From positions 13,596,608 through 13,660,607 of the forward strand of contig JAVTVX010000001.1 of NCBI GenBank assembly GCA_033439265.1: 64,000 nt of DNA, written 5' to 3'. The notes below the pieces were generated by a model that saw only the letters and a program-made list of their open reading frames with translations, did no database searches and was not told the DNA's origin. This document shows positions 12,641 through 25,430 of this stretch, piece after piece. The first letter of the stretch is position 1, and every line of letters begins with the position of its first letter. A program made the translations under genes and the position numbers. The DNA is from Dillenia suffruticosa. Its lineage: Eukaryota; Streptophyta; Magnoliopsida; Dilleniales; Dilleniaceae.

Positions 12641-12828
12641 GAAAACTTGGTAGGATTTATTTTCTAGTACATGGTTCACATGTCAGATTGGTTTGTCTCT
12701 CTTTCAATCTGGCATTTCAACTCAGTAATCAAAGATCCGATCCCATGTTAGGTGAGATGATATCCAATATGAAGTTCAATGTACCTAAATCCCTCAAATA
12801 TCGTGACAAAACTGGAGGGGATTGCACT

Positions 12829-15800
12829 TCATATGTCAGCAGCAAGAAAATTCCCAGGAAGTGAAACCTGCACCATCAGATGCTCTTGTTTCTGAAAAAC
12901 ACAGAAAATGGATATGTAAATGAAAATATAATCTCTAATTGTAGCAGATACCTTCTCGCCCAGTTTGAATGGAGGGAGGCCCTTATATGGGCATGTGCTG
13001 CACCGGAAAGCATCCCCTAGTCCACACTGCAGAATGCACAATAGACATATATATACATTAAAAAATTAAAATTAAAATTAAAATTAAAAATTGAAGCTCA
13101 TAACAAAATTCAGGATAAACAGGGAACTAACAACCCATATAAGGAGTACTATGCCAACTGAGGCCAATCATTTCATCTCAACTATGTATGTAGTGGGAGC
13201 AGCTACAGCATACAAGGGAGATCGAGAGGTACACTACCCCAAACCCTAAGCATGGGGCCAGTTTTTTTTCCTCTTTCTTTTGGGAGGGTTTTGTGTTTCA
13301 TTCTTAAGTGAGGAGACAGAGATTTCTGGGTGATCCTCGCATAGTAGAAGAGAAAACAATAATATTCTAACAGAACTTACATTGCCACAAGCAGACTGAG
13401 GATTATTCAGCTGATCTACAGTCAACCCCAATTTCTCAACTTTCTCCTCGGCTTCAGCACGTCCACAAGTGCAATTTTTGCATGCTTTCTTTGTGCTTCC
13501 AACTTCACAGTCACCAACTAAACCATTATATTTGGGTTAGAGCAAGAAGCTTAAAGAGGATAATGATGAATAGAAAAAGAATATGAAAATGATGCCATCT
13601 TACGAGGTGGAAGTTGAGGCCTTTTCAAGTCTTCCTCTGTCAACAGACTATCTTCATCAATAAGGTCCAGGTCATCATCAATCTGTACTTTAGGTAAACT
13701 TTTGGTGGTCATCTTGATAGAGAATGATGAACCCACAGTCCAAGTGGGCTTCTTAGCTCTGATCTGTAGCAGAAAACAGTGATTTAATTACTAAATGGAC
13801 CTACTCTAGAAGATGCTTTAGTATGCATTGAGCTTCACAGAGCACAATCTTCCCTAATACGAAAAATGGCAGACAAAGAACAAGTACAAGGAGAAGAATA
13901 AGACATCGTCTTCTGCGATACAAGGAAGAAAACCAATGGCTAAAAGCAACATCCACCATTTACAGTATAAGGAATCAGGGAGACCCCTAAAAAGGCTCTA
14001 TGTTGTATGCAAAAATATAAAAACACATATTATATAACATATATATATTCACAAGGAACTAGGAAAAAGATTATATCTTAAAATAACTGCAACTGCAGAG
14101 ATGACTATATATTCTCAAGTAATGGTTTTTGTATATGTGCATTATGCATGATTGGGATTTTAGATTCTGTAAAAATCATTTTGAAAGTGCCAAAATCTCT
14201 AGACACGAGCCAAGTATCAAATCGAGTTCTTTATGGGGGTTTTTTATCCCAAAATACGATATCTATTAAGTCATGGTTATTTAAAATTTTACAGCGGAAC
14301 ATAATTCACGATACATTTGACATGCATTGAACAATTTTGCTGTCATGTCTTCAGAAGAAGGGCACAATAAAAGGGTATAATTACAGACCGATTTTAGGTA
14401 TAACCTTGGAATTACAGAAACTTAAAACAGCCAAAATAACAGTTTCCTTTACAGTACAGAGAGTTTAGGACCTTTCTATAATTAGAGACACCAAATCATG
14501 AAATACCACTAGTCTGCTTTCAAAATTTTAAACTCCTTAGATCACATTCCCTCAACCCCCACCCCCCCAAAAAAATGATGAAAGCTTCCTAGCGATCCAG
14601 AAAAGAGCAGAATATGAAGAGGGAAAAAATGTATAGGATCATACTGATATTTATAACTTTGATAGCGGGAAACATATGCCAAGAGACATGTCATACAATG
14701 CATCCCCTTTCATAACAGGTTGTGTCAAACATATGACTGAATTAAAATCAAACAAAACCTACAAATTTAGAAGCATAGTCCTTGAAATGAGGCCATGCCT
14801 CAACAAGAAGAAAACCCTGTACGGTCCAAATTCCAGACCCTACTATCCAGTCCAGTGAAATATCAAAAAGGAAAAATAAAGATGTGAACTTAAATTCGAG
14901 CTACCTCCATTTGTGCCATCAAGCATTTGCCAAGGAAAAAACCTTTCAAGAGAGAAAAGTCCAAACTAGATGACAAGATCAGAAAAGCAGAATATCGTTA
15001 AGACGGAAAGGGAGACAGAAAAGCTTCAGAAAGATAGGAAGCCAACCAAGCACGCCACAAATTTCCTGAAGAAAATGCATATTTTCAATCATCTTAATAA
15101 CCCAATGGGCTTCAGTTAACACTACCCATAAACTTCAATCCTTAATACTCATAAAAGGACTCATCCGATGCATAAAGTGCTCCCTGGCTTAGTGCGGGGG
15201 TAGGGGGTTCCTCCTGTATTTTTGCAAAGAGGCTGTTTTCACGCCTCGAACCCGTGATCTCAAGGTTACCAAAGGAGCAACTCTGCCATTATACCAAGAT
15301 TCGCCCTCTTTAATCCTTAATACTCATTAAAATTTAAAAAGTTGATTCATAAAAAGCCACTCAGGTGTGATAAAAAAGTATCCTCTTCAAAATTTCAAAT
15401 AATTAGTACTCTTGCTCACTGAACCCTATTGTCACCCTTAATCTAAGTACAAATCAATGTACCACAAAAAGAAATGATGTGCAGTAAGGAAATGAAAACA
15501 GATTCAATAATTAACCACAAAACTAGCACTTCAGAGATAATCTTTAACTTACGCCAAAAGATAGGGCGGTAAGAGAAGGTTCCAGTTGAACACTTTGGGC
15601 TTCAATAAATCCCGCAACCAGTAACTTCCGCTCAATACTCGAATTTTCCTGCAAGAAACTCCAACACTAAGCCTTGATGATACAAAAAGGAATTTTCCAA
15701 GACAAAATTTCAGAGCAATTACTTTTCCTGTTTGTTGTGGCATAGATGGAGAAGTATGATGAACTACTATCGAACCACCTGGCCTCAACACTTTCAGAAT

Positions 15801-18727
15801 TTCCTTGTACAAATGGTCACTGGGAAATTCAATGTTTGTAGAAATTGAGATAACATCATCGATGGAGGAGGACTCAAGGGGCAACTGACCTGTCGTTGAA
15901 CAAATTGAAAAATTACTACCAACACAAGCTCGATATATTGACTCTTCAAAATTACAATAATAAGAGGATCCTAATTTTGAGTTTAAGAACAAGAAAAACC
16001 ACATCAAATTAAGAATAAAAAAGATCCTAATATGCCATAGTATTAAATAGATGCCATATGAAGATAATAGTCCAAACTAAGATGCAGATCAGCTAGCAAA
16101 TAACGAAGATGAAATTCACTATTACATGTCACAACCTTCTAATTCTAGTACATACTCCATATGGTACTGCATTACAGCAGTGGCACCTGTATTGTTCGAT
16201 TGAACTAGACCAAGGGGTGGCATTTGGAAAGAAAAGAATACAGGCATTTGACAATCATAAACCAGGGACCACAGTGTAAACCTATTCCTTCGAAAGCTTG
16301 TAGACCTAGGTAACAGACCTAGGTAACATGTTTCTTCCTTTAAATTATTTGTATATATGCTTTAAGAACATGTTATTTGGCCCCATATGTGTATGGTAGC
16401 AAAGTATCATTAGGTAAATTATTTAAGCTTGTAATGTGTAAAAATATAACTCAAACACCTTGGAGTTATAAGTGGCTAAAATTTATCTCACATGAGGAGG
16501 AGGAAAATTTGTCTAGAAAATCAATAAATGAACTGGATAAATTGATGTATGAAATCACAAAATGATATGGACATTAGATGCCTAAATAGTTCCCTTTTTA
16601 TGGCTAAGAACCTAGCATGGATAGTTAAAAGTCCTTCGAGTGTGGCTCCCAGTCTAATGGAACTTAATGGAGTGAATGGAGTGAATAATGCCATCTGGTA
16701 GGGAAGAATATCGTGTAGTTTACATCCAAATGTTAAGATGGAATTGAAATGACTAATTCATAAATGTGCACACTAGTATATAAATGTTTAAAGTGTAAAG
16801 GTGACCATTTGCTTGACAATGGTTACACACAAAGCAAAATGATAATTTGTTTAATGGTGCGCCCATGTGATGATTCAATATCATATTATTAATGCTCTCT
16901 TTATACTTTGTTCCATGCTAAAATAGTCAATTCAATACTATAAATCCTATGTGAGACTGTTACACAAAGTTGCAAAGCATGGAAAAAGAGCAATGGAGCA
17001 CTCAATGGAAACTCCAAGACATGAAGGTGTGCACTCTCACACCAGGGAAAGAAAATAATAAGAAAAGGAGGTTGAGTAATGGCTCCCTCCCATCGTTCCA
17101 GAATTAAGCTATGTGTTACTTGTCACACACAGTTAGGTGCAATGAAAGAAAGTAAAGTAATTTTAAAGGAAAAATACTATGAAAAATGCTTAAAACACTC
17201 ATTTCTCCCTCGAAAGTTAGATGCAAGCTTTAACCGAGGGTTACAGGAATCTAGTTACTATGCTCTTCTCACCGACTTAATCCCTAATTCTAGTTCTCGC
17301 TTCCGACACAAACGCTAATAAAGTGAGAACAAAACAAAGAAAGAAATGAGAAAGAAATGTATGCCGACTATGCTGGATTGCCGTTTAATAAGAGAATTAT
17401 AAGCATGGGGGCTAGCAAGAAAGAAAAAGCAAGGCAAAGCAAGCAATGGATTGTGACAACAACCAACAACCAAGGATGAAGATTAAGCGATATCCTTATC
17501 TCTATGTTTTCTATTTGTTTTTACAATGTTATCATTGTCTTGCAATGCTAAAAGATATACTGTCACATACAATCATGCTACATGCAAATGAGAATGCATA
17601 CAACCCTATTCAGGTCTGGTCCGGTATGGAATGAACTTATTAACTCAACAGAGTTTGCCAACCATTTTTTTTAAATATTCAGGTTCCACAAAGCCAGAAT
17701 ATGGGACATCATGTAGCTCTAGTAGAGTACGAGGCAACGGACAATAGTCATTATGCCAAGCAGCTTACCGTACGACATAATGTATATGGCCTTGTTCCCT
17801 TTTCTCCTAGTATATCTTAAGGTTGTAGCAAAGTCAAAATATGTTGGACGGGGAGGGAACAAGGTTAACATGTGGCTGACATGCCAATCACACTTTTATA
17901 ATTATTATATCAAATGTATGACACCCAAATGCAATAGTTAGAGCATGTTTCAATTTTTCCATGTTCTAAAATGAGGTTCAAATGGAAAGATAAAAAAATA
18001 ATGGCTAACCATGCAACAAGTGAAACTATTTAGAGCTTTTCTAGATTGAAAACTTTTGTAGTGCAACTGGTATTATTAAAATATAAATCCTCTCGTGACA
18101 AAATTGTTGTGGCCCTCTAATTTAAAATTTTGTTAGATAAGAGTCTATGTGACACCATATCCATCATAATTATGAATATCAAGATATCCTTGAATCGGTT
18201 AACGAATAACTAGTAAAATCTTTCCAGAGGACCATTTCCTCATTATACAAACATGTATTTAGAAAATTCCATAAGCTTCTAGATAAAATAAATACATAAA
18301 GGAACTAGGATCTCAGTTGATGCACATATCACAGTTGTGATGAATGAAATCTCTGAAGTAGCATTGACAGCTATTATCATAAGTTCATAACAACTGCAAC
18401 CAGAGGTTGTTACATGTCCAAGAGAGTAGAACACAGAATTTAGAGAAGGCATGCAAAGGATCTCCAAGTTCATTGTTTGAAACATATATGACATTGACAT
18501 AATATACAACAATATAAATGGGCTTACTATGCAAAGATTAAAAACATGAGTGCATCGAGTCACAAAGACAGAGGGAAGTACTTACTTAAAGAGGTGGCTT
18601 GAGTGATGATCAGTGGATCAGTCACATTACACCCTTCAATTTGGAGCACCCTAACAACATCTAAAATAGTACTAGCAGACACCATCACATCATCTGTAAG
18701 TGCCAGTATACTTCCTTTAGTTGACAT
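12829..18727 (-). CDS. DRE2: Anamorsin homolog DRE2/CIAPIN1, seven coding exons
   Basis: Electron carrier of cytosolic iron-sulfur cluster assembly, reduced by the diflavin reductase Tah18/ATR3 (family knowledge). Coding exons in transcript order: 18727-18586, 15889-15723, 15648-15553, 13763-13604, 13517-13381, 13026-12952, 12867-12829. All introns are GT-AG and the frame closes at 271 residues, close to the Arabidopsis protein. Residues 1 to about 140 form the degenerate methyltransferase-like domain ([32 protein letters not shown]). A linker follows with [16 protein letters not shown]. The CIAPIN1 domain has both cluster motifs intact: C192, C201, C204, C206 (CX8CX2CXC) and C232, C235, C243, C246 (CX2CX7CX2[17 protein letters not shown]). 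It ends NFLAADI. Exon 3 is read in a frame different from the longest open frame there. The start MSTKG is the least certain part, since the frame is open further upstream. Confidence 0.94.
15153..15311 (-). mobile_element. tRNA-derived SINE (Au-like) in a DRE2 intron
   Basis: Read on the minus strand, the 159-bp element starts AGGGCGAATCTTGG. It has an A-box-like TGGTATAATGG (15286-15296) and a B box GGTTCGAGGC (15243-15252), followed by AAACAGCCTCTTTGCA and CCCCGCAC words as in the Au SINE family. It is flanked by a perfect 16-bp target-site duplication AATCCTTAATACTCAT at 15137-15152 and 15312-15327. It lies inside the intron between coding exons 3 and 4 of DRE2, in the same orientation as the gene. 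The intact duplication suggests a relatively recent insertion. Confidence 0.88.
15890..18585 (-). other. Large first coding intron of DRE2
   Basis: A 2.7-kb AT-rich intron with scattered 60-80-codon open frames on the plus strand and no recognisable domain. A short direct duplication (AGACCTAGGTAACA) is near 16302-16328. No SINE box, LTR or TE protein motif was found here. Confidence 0.5.
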
Positions 18728-19659
18728 CGCATCCAACAAAGTCACCAAGATTAAATTATTTCCAAGACGTGTTGAATCACCTGACACATTGTTTGTCACA
18801 CACATATTAGTGCCAAAAAAATGACATAGACATAGCCCCTTTGTCTTGTTTTGAATTATTAGCTTTGTAGATTTTTGGTTTAGCATCCCCTCAATACCTC
18901 CAATAAGTTTTTATTCATAAAAAAACTAGTGACAAAAGTAAGCATTTATGCTAACAAATGAAACATATGTAAACAGGACAAATAAAATATAAAATAAGTT
19001 AGACCAGACACCAATAAGTCTTTTATCTTTTTTCTTTTCTTTCTTTTAACTAAAAGTTGGTTTCTTCCTCAGAAAATATTTTCCAATAAAATGGAGAAAC
19101 ATCTAAAACAAGAAATTTCAATCATAACCTTCCAACAACAAACCTAAAACATATTCCTTCTTCTGACTAAATGCTGATGAAATTAATTTTTTGAACAAGA
19201 TCTAAGGTTTTACAAACACAAATAAAAAAAAAAAAATCCACCACAAAAATTTTTAAATGCTGACTTATTGAAACATTCCAAGCTGAAGTCAAAAAAAAAA
19301 TAATAAGTAAATAAATTAAACGTGATCTATTATATATACAAAGGAAGCCCCACCAAATATCATGCTATCATCGTCAGATAACGCTACAATAAAAGAAAGA
19401 AAAACGAATATTGAATACACATTTTATGAATCTAGAAGGCCAAGCATTGATAAAAGGAAAACAGAGCAGCTTGAAGAGGAATATTCAAAATCACTTGGTG
19501 TGATCTGACAAGTAAACGAGAAAATCCATTCAAATTAGGTTCTGGGTTTGTCAAACTTTGGTTGATTCCATCAATTGAATCTGCGAAAGCCCCACCACAA
19601 AAAAGGAAGATGAATATATTAAGTTTTGTTCCGAACCAACCTCCAAAAAAGAAAAAAAA

Positions 19660-19953
19660 TTAAAACAATACACCCGCGAAAATAATTCCAAATCTAATAC
19701 TCACGTGTCGAGTTTTCAAGACTCGACATTTACAGTGACACTGTTCAATAAACAGTATCATGTCAAGTCTTCAAGACTCGACATATACAGTGCATGTCGA
19801 GTCTGGAAAACTCAAACTGAGACCGGTGTGAACAGTACATGTCGAATCTTGAAAACTCGACATGAGACTGGTATGAACAGCACATGTCGAGTCTTAAAAA
19901 CTCGACATATAGATGTTAGATTTGAAATTACTTCTGCGGGTGTATTGTTTTAA
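19660..19953. mobile_element. Foldback/MITE-like element with five tandem hairpins
   Basis: The ends are perfect 18-bp inverted repeats: TTAAAACAATACACCCGC at 19660-19677 and its complement at 19936-19953, extending imperfectly to about 36 bases. Between them lie five diverged units starting at about 19704, 19759, 19793, 19838 and 19883. Most contain ATGTCGAGTCTT and AAAACTCGACAT arms separated by one or a few bases, with GAGACYGGTRTGAACAG spacers. No open frame with domains is present. The target-site duplication cannot be resolved because both flanks are A/T runs. It lies in the probable intron between the DRE2 leader exon and first coding exon. Confidence 0.75.
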
Positions 19954-20406
19954 AATTTTTTTATTTTTTGAGAGTCGGATCCATACAAAGCTCTGAATAT
20001 ATTCTGATTAAAGTTAATCCCCTTGTAACTTTTGACGCAAAATCAGCTTAAAGTTACTTTGATTTTTTTTATTGAATTTAGTTACTTAATTTTGACCAGA
20101 AATTTAGGGGCTTGGGGAAGGTTGCAGCAGGAATTCAGATATCGGGAATCTTCAAAAACCTTATATAGAGAGAGGAGCACGCAAAACCTTATTTCATGTA
20201 TCAAAGCCCATTCGCAATAAATAAACTTCGATCTGAAATCCCAGATTAGAATACAAAGCTAAAAACACGTAATAGTAACATTGAAGTTCTTGCAAAGCCC
20301 CTAGGGCTTTAACAAAAGCACAAGAAGATGAAATGCAATTACATGCCATCAATTTTACACGCAAAACCACAAGACGAAGAACAAGAATGGGAAAATGTTG
20401 GCTTAC

Positions 20407-20490
20407 CTGTTGGAGAGATCGATCAAGAAACCCAAACTCTCTCTCTCTCTCGATTAAGTGTAGAGACAAAATCCTCGACTCTGAACGGAC
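20407..20490 (-). other. Probable DRE2 5'-UTR exon
   Basis: On the minus strand a CT/GA-rich leader (a GAGAGAGAGAG tract, then TTGATCGATCTCTCCAACAG) is followed at 20406 by a good donor, GTAAGC. The first coding exon has no clear promoter close by, and plant DRE2-type genes can carry leader introns. The matching acceptor may be near 18787 (minus TGTGTCAG). The 5' limit is only approximate and no transcript evidence is available. Confidence 0.45.
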
Positions 20491-20756
20491 GCTAGATTCG
20501 TTAAGAGGAAGGAGAAAAAAAAAGGGGGGGGGGGGTTTTCGTCCGCGTGAGGGAAGAAAAAGCAAGGTTTAATTTAAAAATGAACTTTAGCCGACCGACT
20601 CTGAACAGCAGCACCTGTCCTTCTCTTAGTCTTCCTTGAACCGCGTCATACTCGGTTCCCCAATTACCGGTTTGTATCGGGTCGGTTTCTTTGTCGGTTC
20701 ATCTTTCCCATCCCCGCCATAGTAGGCCCTGTATATGGTCGGATTCATTGTCGGTT

Positions 20757-20960
20757 AAGGGTGGCAATCGAGCTTCTTGAGCCGAGCTATACAAAGGCCG
20801 AGCTTGGTCCGATTAAAATTTTATAGGTTGGTTTAAAACTTTATAGCTGAGCCCGAACCGACTCAAAAAAATAAACTTGAAAAATTAAGGCTCGAGCTCG
20901 GTCCAAAAAATTAAAAGGGCCCCGGCATATTTCGAGACGGCCCGAGCTCGAATGAAAAAA
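20757..20960. mobile_element. GAGCTCGAGC-rich transposon terminal fragment (hAT-like)
   Basis: Begins AAGGGTGGCAATCGAGCTTC and is filled with GAGCC, GAGCT and GGCCC words in direct and inverted order. Subterminal repeats of this composition after a GGGTGGCAA terminus are typical of plant hAT-type non-autonomous elements. The second terminus and target-site duplication were not found, so family and limits are tentative. Confidence 0.35.
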
Positions 20961-21099
20961 AAAGGGAGAGTGGGATAGGCGAAGAAGTTGAAATCGAAGT
21001 TCAAGTTCTCCACCACCACCAAAGATCTGTCACAAGAGGAGGAGGCTCAGAAAGCTCTCTCTGGGTTTCTCTCTCTGTAGCTCGAAGCCTACATTTTTT

Positions 21100-23540
21100 T
21101 TATTTTTTGATATAATGGTATTATTGTGATATTTGTAGTTCTGTTGCACTGGATAGCGAAGATTTTTTTTATTATTTTTTTCTACCTTCGGCAGTTTCGC
21201 AGTTCTGCAGAACTACTTTTTTTTTTAATTTTCTTCTGCAGTTATGCTTTTGGTAATTCTTAATAGTTCTGTAGTTGCAGAAGTATAGTTTTTCTCTTTA
21301 ATATAATGTCATTTTTGTAATATTGGTACTCTTGCAGTTCTACAAAGCGAAGAATTTGTTTTTAAATTTTTTTCTATCTTTGGTAATTCTATGGTTTTGT
21401 AGCGTTCTTGTATTTTTTAAAACATTCTTGTAGTTATTGTAATATTGGTAGTTCTATAGTGTTCTTTTATTTATTTATTTTTGTATGTTTGGTAGTTCTG
21501 CCTTTCTGCAGAGCCACTACTCTTTGTTTTTTTAATTTTTAATAATTTTAAATTATGACATTCTTGTAATATTGCTAATTTTTTTAATTATATTTTTAAT
21601 AATTTTTATAAGGGTATTTTTGTAATATTGATAACACTTTTTTCCAACAAATATTTTAAATTAAAATGGAAAAATATCTAGATAATATTAATATTGTGTA
21701 AATTTTTAAATATATAAATATTAATTTGAAATTATAACATTGAATAATTTAAGTTTAAAAAAGGCATAAATATTAATATCGATTGACTTCATGTAATATA
21801 TCAATTGGTCGAGACGATAAGCCCAGTTGTTCAACAAAATATTAGACATTTTTTATTATAAATTATAAATGGATTTTTAAAATAATTTTTCCTATCAAGT
21901 TTTTTTAAGACGTGATCTTTCATATTATAATATTATAATTATTTTTTTATTGCAAAAATGATTCTACGTGGTTTGGAACGTTAGAGTTCAAAGTATTATA
22001 TAATTATAAATTTAAGAGTATTATAATACCATAGTATTTTTGTTATACGTAAAAACGTTTTGCATATAATAAATATAAATGAATACTTTAAAGAAAAATA
22101 GTATATAGAATTAATAATTTTAATAACTATTTGATAACATAATAAATATAATAAATTAACTATTCCAGAGGAATAAAGTTAGTGTCTTTTGGTTGGTATT
22201 TAATATGAGTTTGTGCTGATCAAACTGTCTAAGTGATCTACCTCCATAAGTTAAAAGCTCTATTTATTCTTTTTCGAGTAATCTAGAAATTGCTTAGACT
22301 TAAGTTTCAAAGTTTTCAAATCAAAGTTTTAATTTTCTTAGCAATTATTTTCTATCAAAACCTCAAAACCCTTTATCCTAGTAGTTTTAAACGCTTGACG
22401 TATTTAGTATAATCATTTGAAATAAGAACATATTATTTTCATGGATTTCTAATAAAATATCAAAGGCGTTGTAAATACATGCATATATATATATATAGGA
22501 AAAAAAAGTTGGTCTACTACACATGTTAATAGATCCCATACGTGATCATACTACACAATTATATAAACAAATAAAAAAAGATACACTAATTCATTACTTT
22601 TTATTCTTGCACTTTCTTTTCTTCCATATATATATGCGAGTAACGATATGAAGAATACGGAAGTGATAGGGAAATTTAGAACCATGACAAATATGCAGAA
22701 CTATGGCAGGCAGAACTATGAAATGCAGAAGTAATAGGAATGAAAACCATGAAATCCATAACCAGTGGGAAATGCAAAACCGTTTGGAAGTGGAGAACCA
22801 TGTAGTCGCAAAACTATGGAATATTTAAAAGAGTTTTATTTTGAAGAAAAAATTTAAAAGGTATTTTAATTTTTTAAGAGTTTTATTTTTTATTTTTTTG
22901 AATGGCTATAATTCAATTTTTGTTGTGCTTCTGTGGGAAGTAAAAACGTCAGCAAATGCGTTAAGATAGAGAGATAGGAAGATGTAAGTGAGTTAAGCTA
23001 AATAAAATACATAAAATACGAAATAGATTGCATTATTGAAGATGGAAGAAGAGATGGAATAACAACAAATAACATATTCCTCGATAAAAAAAAAAAAAGT
23101 TTCATGGGTATTTCGGAAAACCTAAAGAGATTATTCTTCTCTCACTTTAGGCCTTACTTTTGTTTTCCTTCCTGTTTCTCTTTACTGCTAGTGGAGGAAG
23201 CTGATGGGAGATGAAACAGCCGGAGAGGTATTAAACTGGAACGATGGCACATATGGCAGCACAGATGTCATGGATGGCATCTAGGAATAAACAAAGTTGA
23301 AAGTGTTTTTAAGTGCATGAAACTTGAAAGAATGGAGAGAGGGGGAAAAGAAAGAAAAGAATGTTGAAGGTATGCATGTTGAATCATTGTTACTTGAGTG
23401 TTAATAATGTCATAACGAGGCGCCCTTAGTTATTACTTATTGAGAACAAGCATGCACCTCCACCATAAATTAAATTGTAACAGTAAAAATTGTTTCTCAT
23501 CTCATAGTTGGACTTTGTACGGAGCTTCACAAATATAGAA
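21100..23540. other. AT-rich start of the repeat domain, no gene
   Basis: From about 21120 poly-T-rich DNA carries scattered words such as TAGTTCTG, TTCTGCAG and GCAGAACTAC, the first members of the GTTCTGC/GCAGAAC set. Further on are AT-rich modules also seen downstream and a short non-repetitive part (22900-23540) with no recognisable coding sequence. A TA-rich microsatellite lies near 22484-22497. Confidence 0.55.
22655..22830. repeat. GCAGAACTATGG module, copy 1
   Basis: Shares ordered words with 52500-52640: GAAGTGATAKGG, GCAGAACTATGGCA, GGAATGAAAACCATGAAA, CATAACCARTGGGAAATG. The two copies are 30 kb apart in the same orientation. The sequence is non-coding. Confidence 0.75.
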
Positions 23541-23550
23541 TAGCCTCTTC

Positions 23551-23757
23551 CTTGAGTGAAGGCTCTTTCTTCTGTTTGCAGGTTCATGCTCCATCGTCGA
23601 CTATGGATGCTCCTTCATCGACGAACGCATGCTCCATCATCGATGAAGGCATTTTCCATCGTCGACGTAGGAGCAGCCTTCATCGACGAAGGTTCATGCC
23701 TTTGTTGACGAACGCATGCTGCTTTGTCAACGATGGTTCTTCCCTTCATCGACGTAT
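23551..23757. repeat. CGTCGACG palindrome cluster 1
   Basis: About eight diverged copies of the 12-bp palindrome TTCGTCGACGAA (for example CATCGACGAA, CCATCGTCGAC, TTTGTTGACGAA) are separated by GGTTCATGCC, GCATGCTCC and similar spacers. It is followed by the AT-rich tail module that also follows the cluster at 49.9 kb. Confidence 0.8.
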
Positions 23758-24640
23758 GTAATGTTTTTTAAATCTGAGATTTGTCCAAAAAAACTTTTTG
23801 TTATTTTAAATAAAACTTGTTCTAATTAATTTTTAATAGTTTGCTTATAAATAATACATAATAAAATAATTTTTTTAATTTAACCAACTTTTTTGATCTT
23901 CCAAAAAATTATTTTGAAAGCACAAGAAAATATTTTTTTTTGTGTCATTTTGTTTAGGGTTGTGATGGAAATTACATGGAAATTATTTTAAAAATTTTAT
24001 ATTGGATTTGTTTATGTAAAATAAATATAATATTTTTTTTTCAAAATTTTTTAGAGTTGTGAGAAAGAGTCAGGTATTATTAAAAAACATAATTTGGTAA
24101 ACAATTTAACTATTAAAATATTTTGATAACAATAAAAATAAATTGAAATGTGATATATTTGAATATCCATATTTAGATATTTGAGATTCGAATAAAAAAT
24201 AAATTGTAATCAAATGTGATAATATTAAATAATAAACTAAAGCTAAATTATCATTTAATATTTAATGTAATTTAAGTAGAACTATAAATATTTTTATTTA
24301 ATCTAGAATTGTATAAGAATAAAAATATTTAGACATTTAATTTAAATAGTTAAAATTACATTTAACACTGAATATATTATATTAAAATAGAAAATTCATC
24401 AAAATGGGGAAAAATATATGTTATATTTAAATATATTTAGATTTAAGCTGTGTATTTAAATACATTTGGATTTAAATTTAAGTTGTTTCAGTTAGTTTTG
24501 TAAAGCAAATATATATTTTTTTTAAATGAAATCTCTACATTTTTATTTAACATTAAATATATAATATTAAAATGCAAAAAAATATTTGTATAATGTTATA
24601 CCTAAACATGTTTAATTTTTTTTTTTTAATTTTTTTAGTC
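23758..24640. repeat. AT-rich tail module shared with 49940-50240
   Basis: After the palindrome cluster the order TTTTTTAAATCTGA, TTGTCCAAAAAAACTTT, AATAGTTTGCTTATAAATAA, GATCTTCCAAAA and TTGGATTTGTTT matches the sequence after 49930. The rest is AT-rich DNA without open frames. Confidence 0.7.
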
Positions 24641-24642
24641 AT

Positions 24643-25430
24643 TTTGCGTGCATAACCAAAACATGGTTCTGTGGCTCGTAGAATAGCAAAGTAGTTCTAT
24701 GGCTCATAGAACAGCAAGGTGGTTCTGTGCTTTACAAAACGACAATGTCGTTCTGTGCTTAGCAAAACCACAACATGGTTTTGCGGCTCGCAGAACCACA
24801 AGGTGATTTTGCGCTTCGCCGAACGACAACGTGGCACAGAACTACTAAATATTTAAATAATTATTTAATATTAAGTATTCTAAATTATTAATTAAATTGT
24901 AAATTTTATTGATTGTAATAATTTTTAAACATTAAGTTATATCTTAAATCAAAAGGAAAAACATATGTGGATAATATTAATGTTTGTGTAAAAATTAAAA
25001 TCTGTAAATATTAATTTGTAGCTATAATATTCAATAATTTAAATCTAAAAATACTTAAATATTAATATTTAATTTAAAGTTTATCAAATATATAAAATAT
25101 CAAAAATAATTTAGTTATTTAAATATTTAATAGAGTAAATTAAATATTCTTTTTGTTGGTATTCAATCACAAAGTTTTTAAATCAAATTTTCAATGATTT
25201 TAAGGATCATTTTTTTTCCAAAAGCTCTACGGATTTAATTTTTGTCTATTCAAAACCTTTTGAAATTAGAGTTTGGAATAAAATGTTAATCCTAATATAA
25301 AATATAAAAATATTAAATAACAAACCAAAAGTAAAACTTATAAATATTAAATTAAATTAAAATTTTATAAAAATAAAAATATTTAAATATTTTATGTAGA
25401 TATGTGGATATTTATTTAACACTAACTAAA
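24643..25430. repeat. GTTCTGC hairpin cluster plus AT-rich body, copy A
   Basis: 24660-24845 contains repeated GGTTCTGTGGCTCGTAGAA and GGTTTTGCGGCTCGCAGAACC hairpin words alternating with AACGACAA. The body TATTTAAATAATTATTTAA, GGATAATATTAATGTT, AATCACAAAGTTTTTAAATC then follows. The same order recurs at about 34120 and 34741. Confidence 0.8.

Noticed and set aside
15243..15252. A tRNA gene at the B-box sequence
   Set aside because: No cloverleaf or anticodon arm fits. The length, target-site duplication and Au-type words show a SINE.
15549..16007. A 152-residue protein on the minus strand
   Set aside because: It joins exon, intron and exon in one accidental frame. The real DRE2 exon at 15648-15553 is read in a different frame ([10 protein letters not shown]...).
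16377..17941. Short plus-strand genes inside the large DRE2 intron
   Set aside because: Four unrelated 60-80-codon frames lack conserved motifs and splice partners. They lie antisense in the DRE2 intron.
23552..23761. 69-codon open frame rich in SSTMDAPSST-like words
   Set aside because: It is a translation of the CGTCGACG palindrome cluster.
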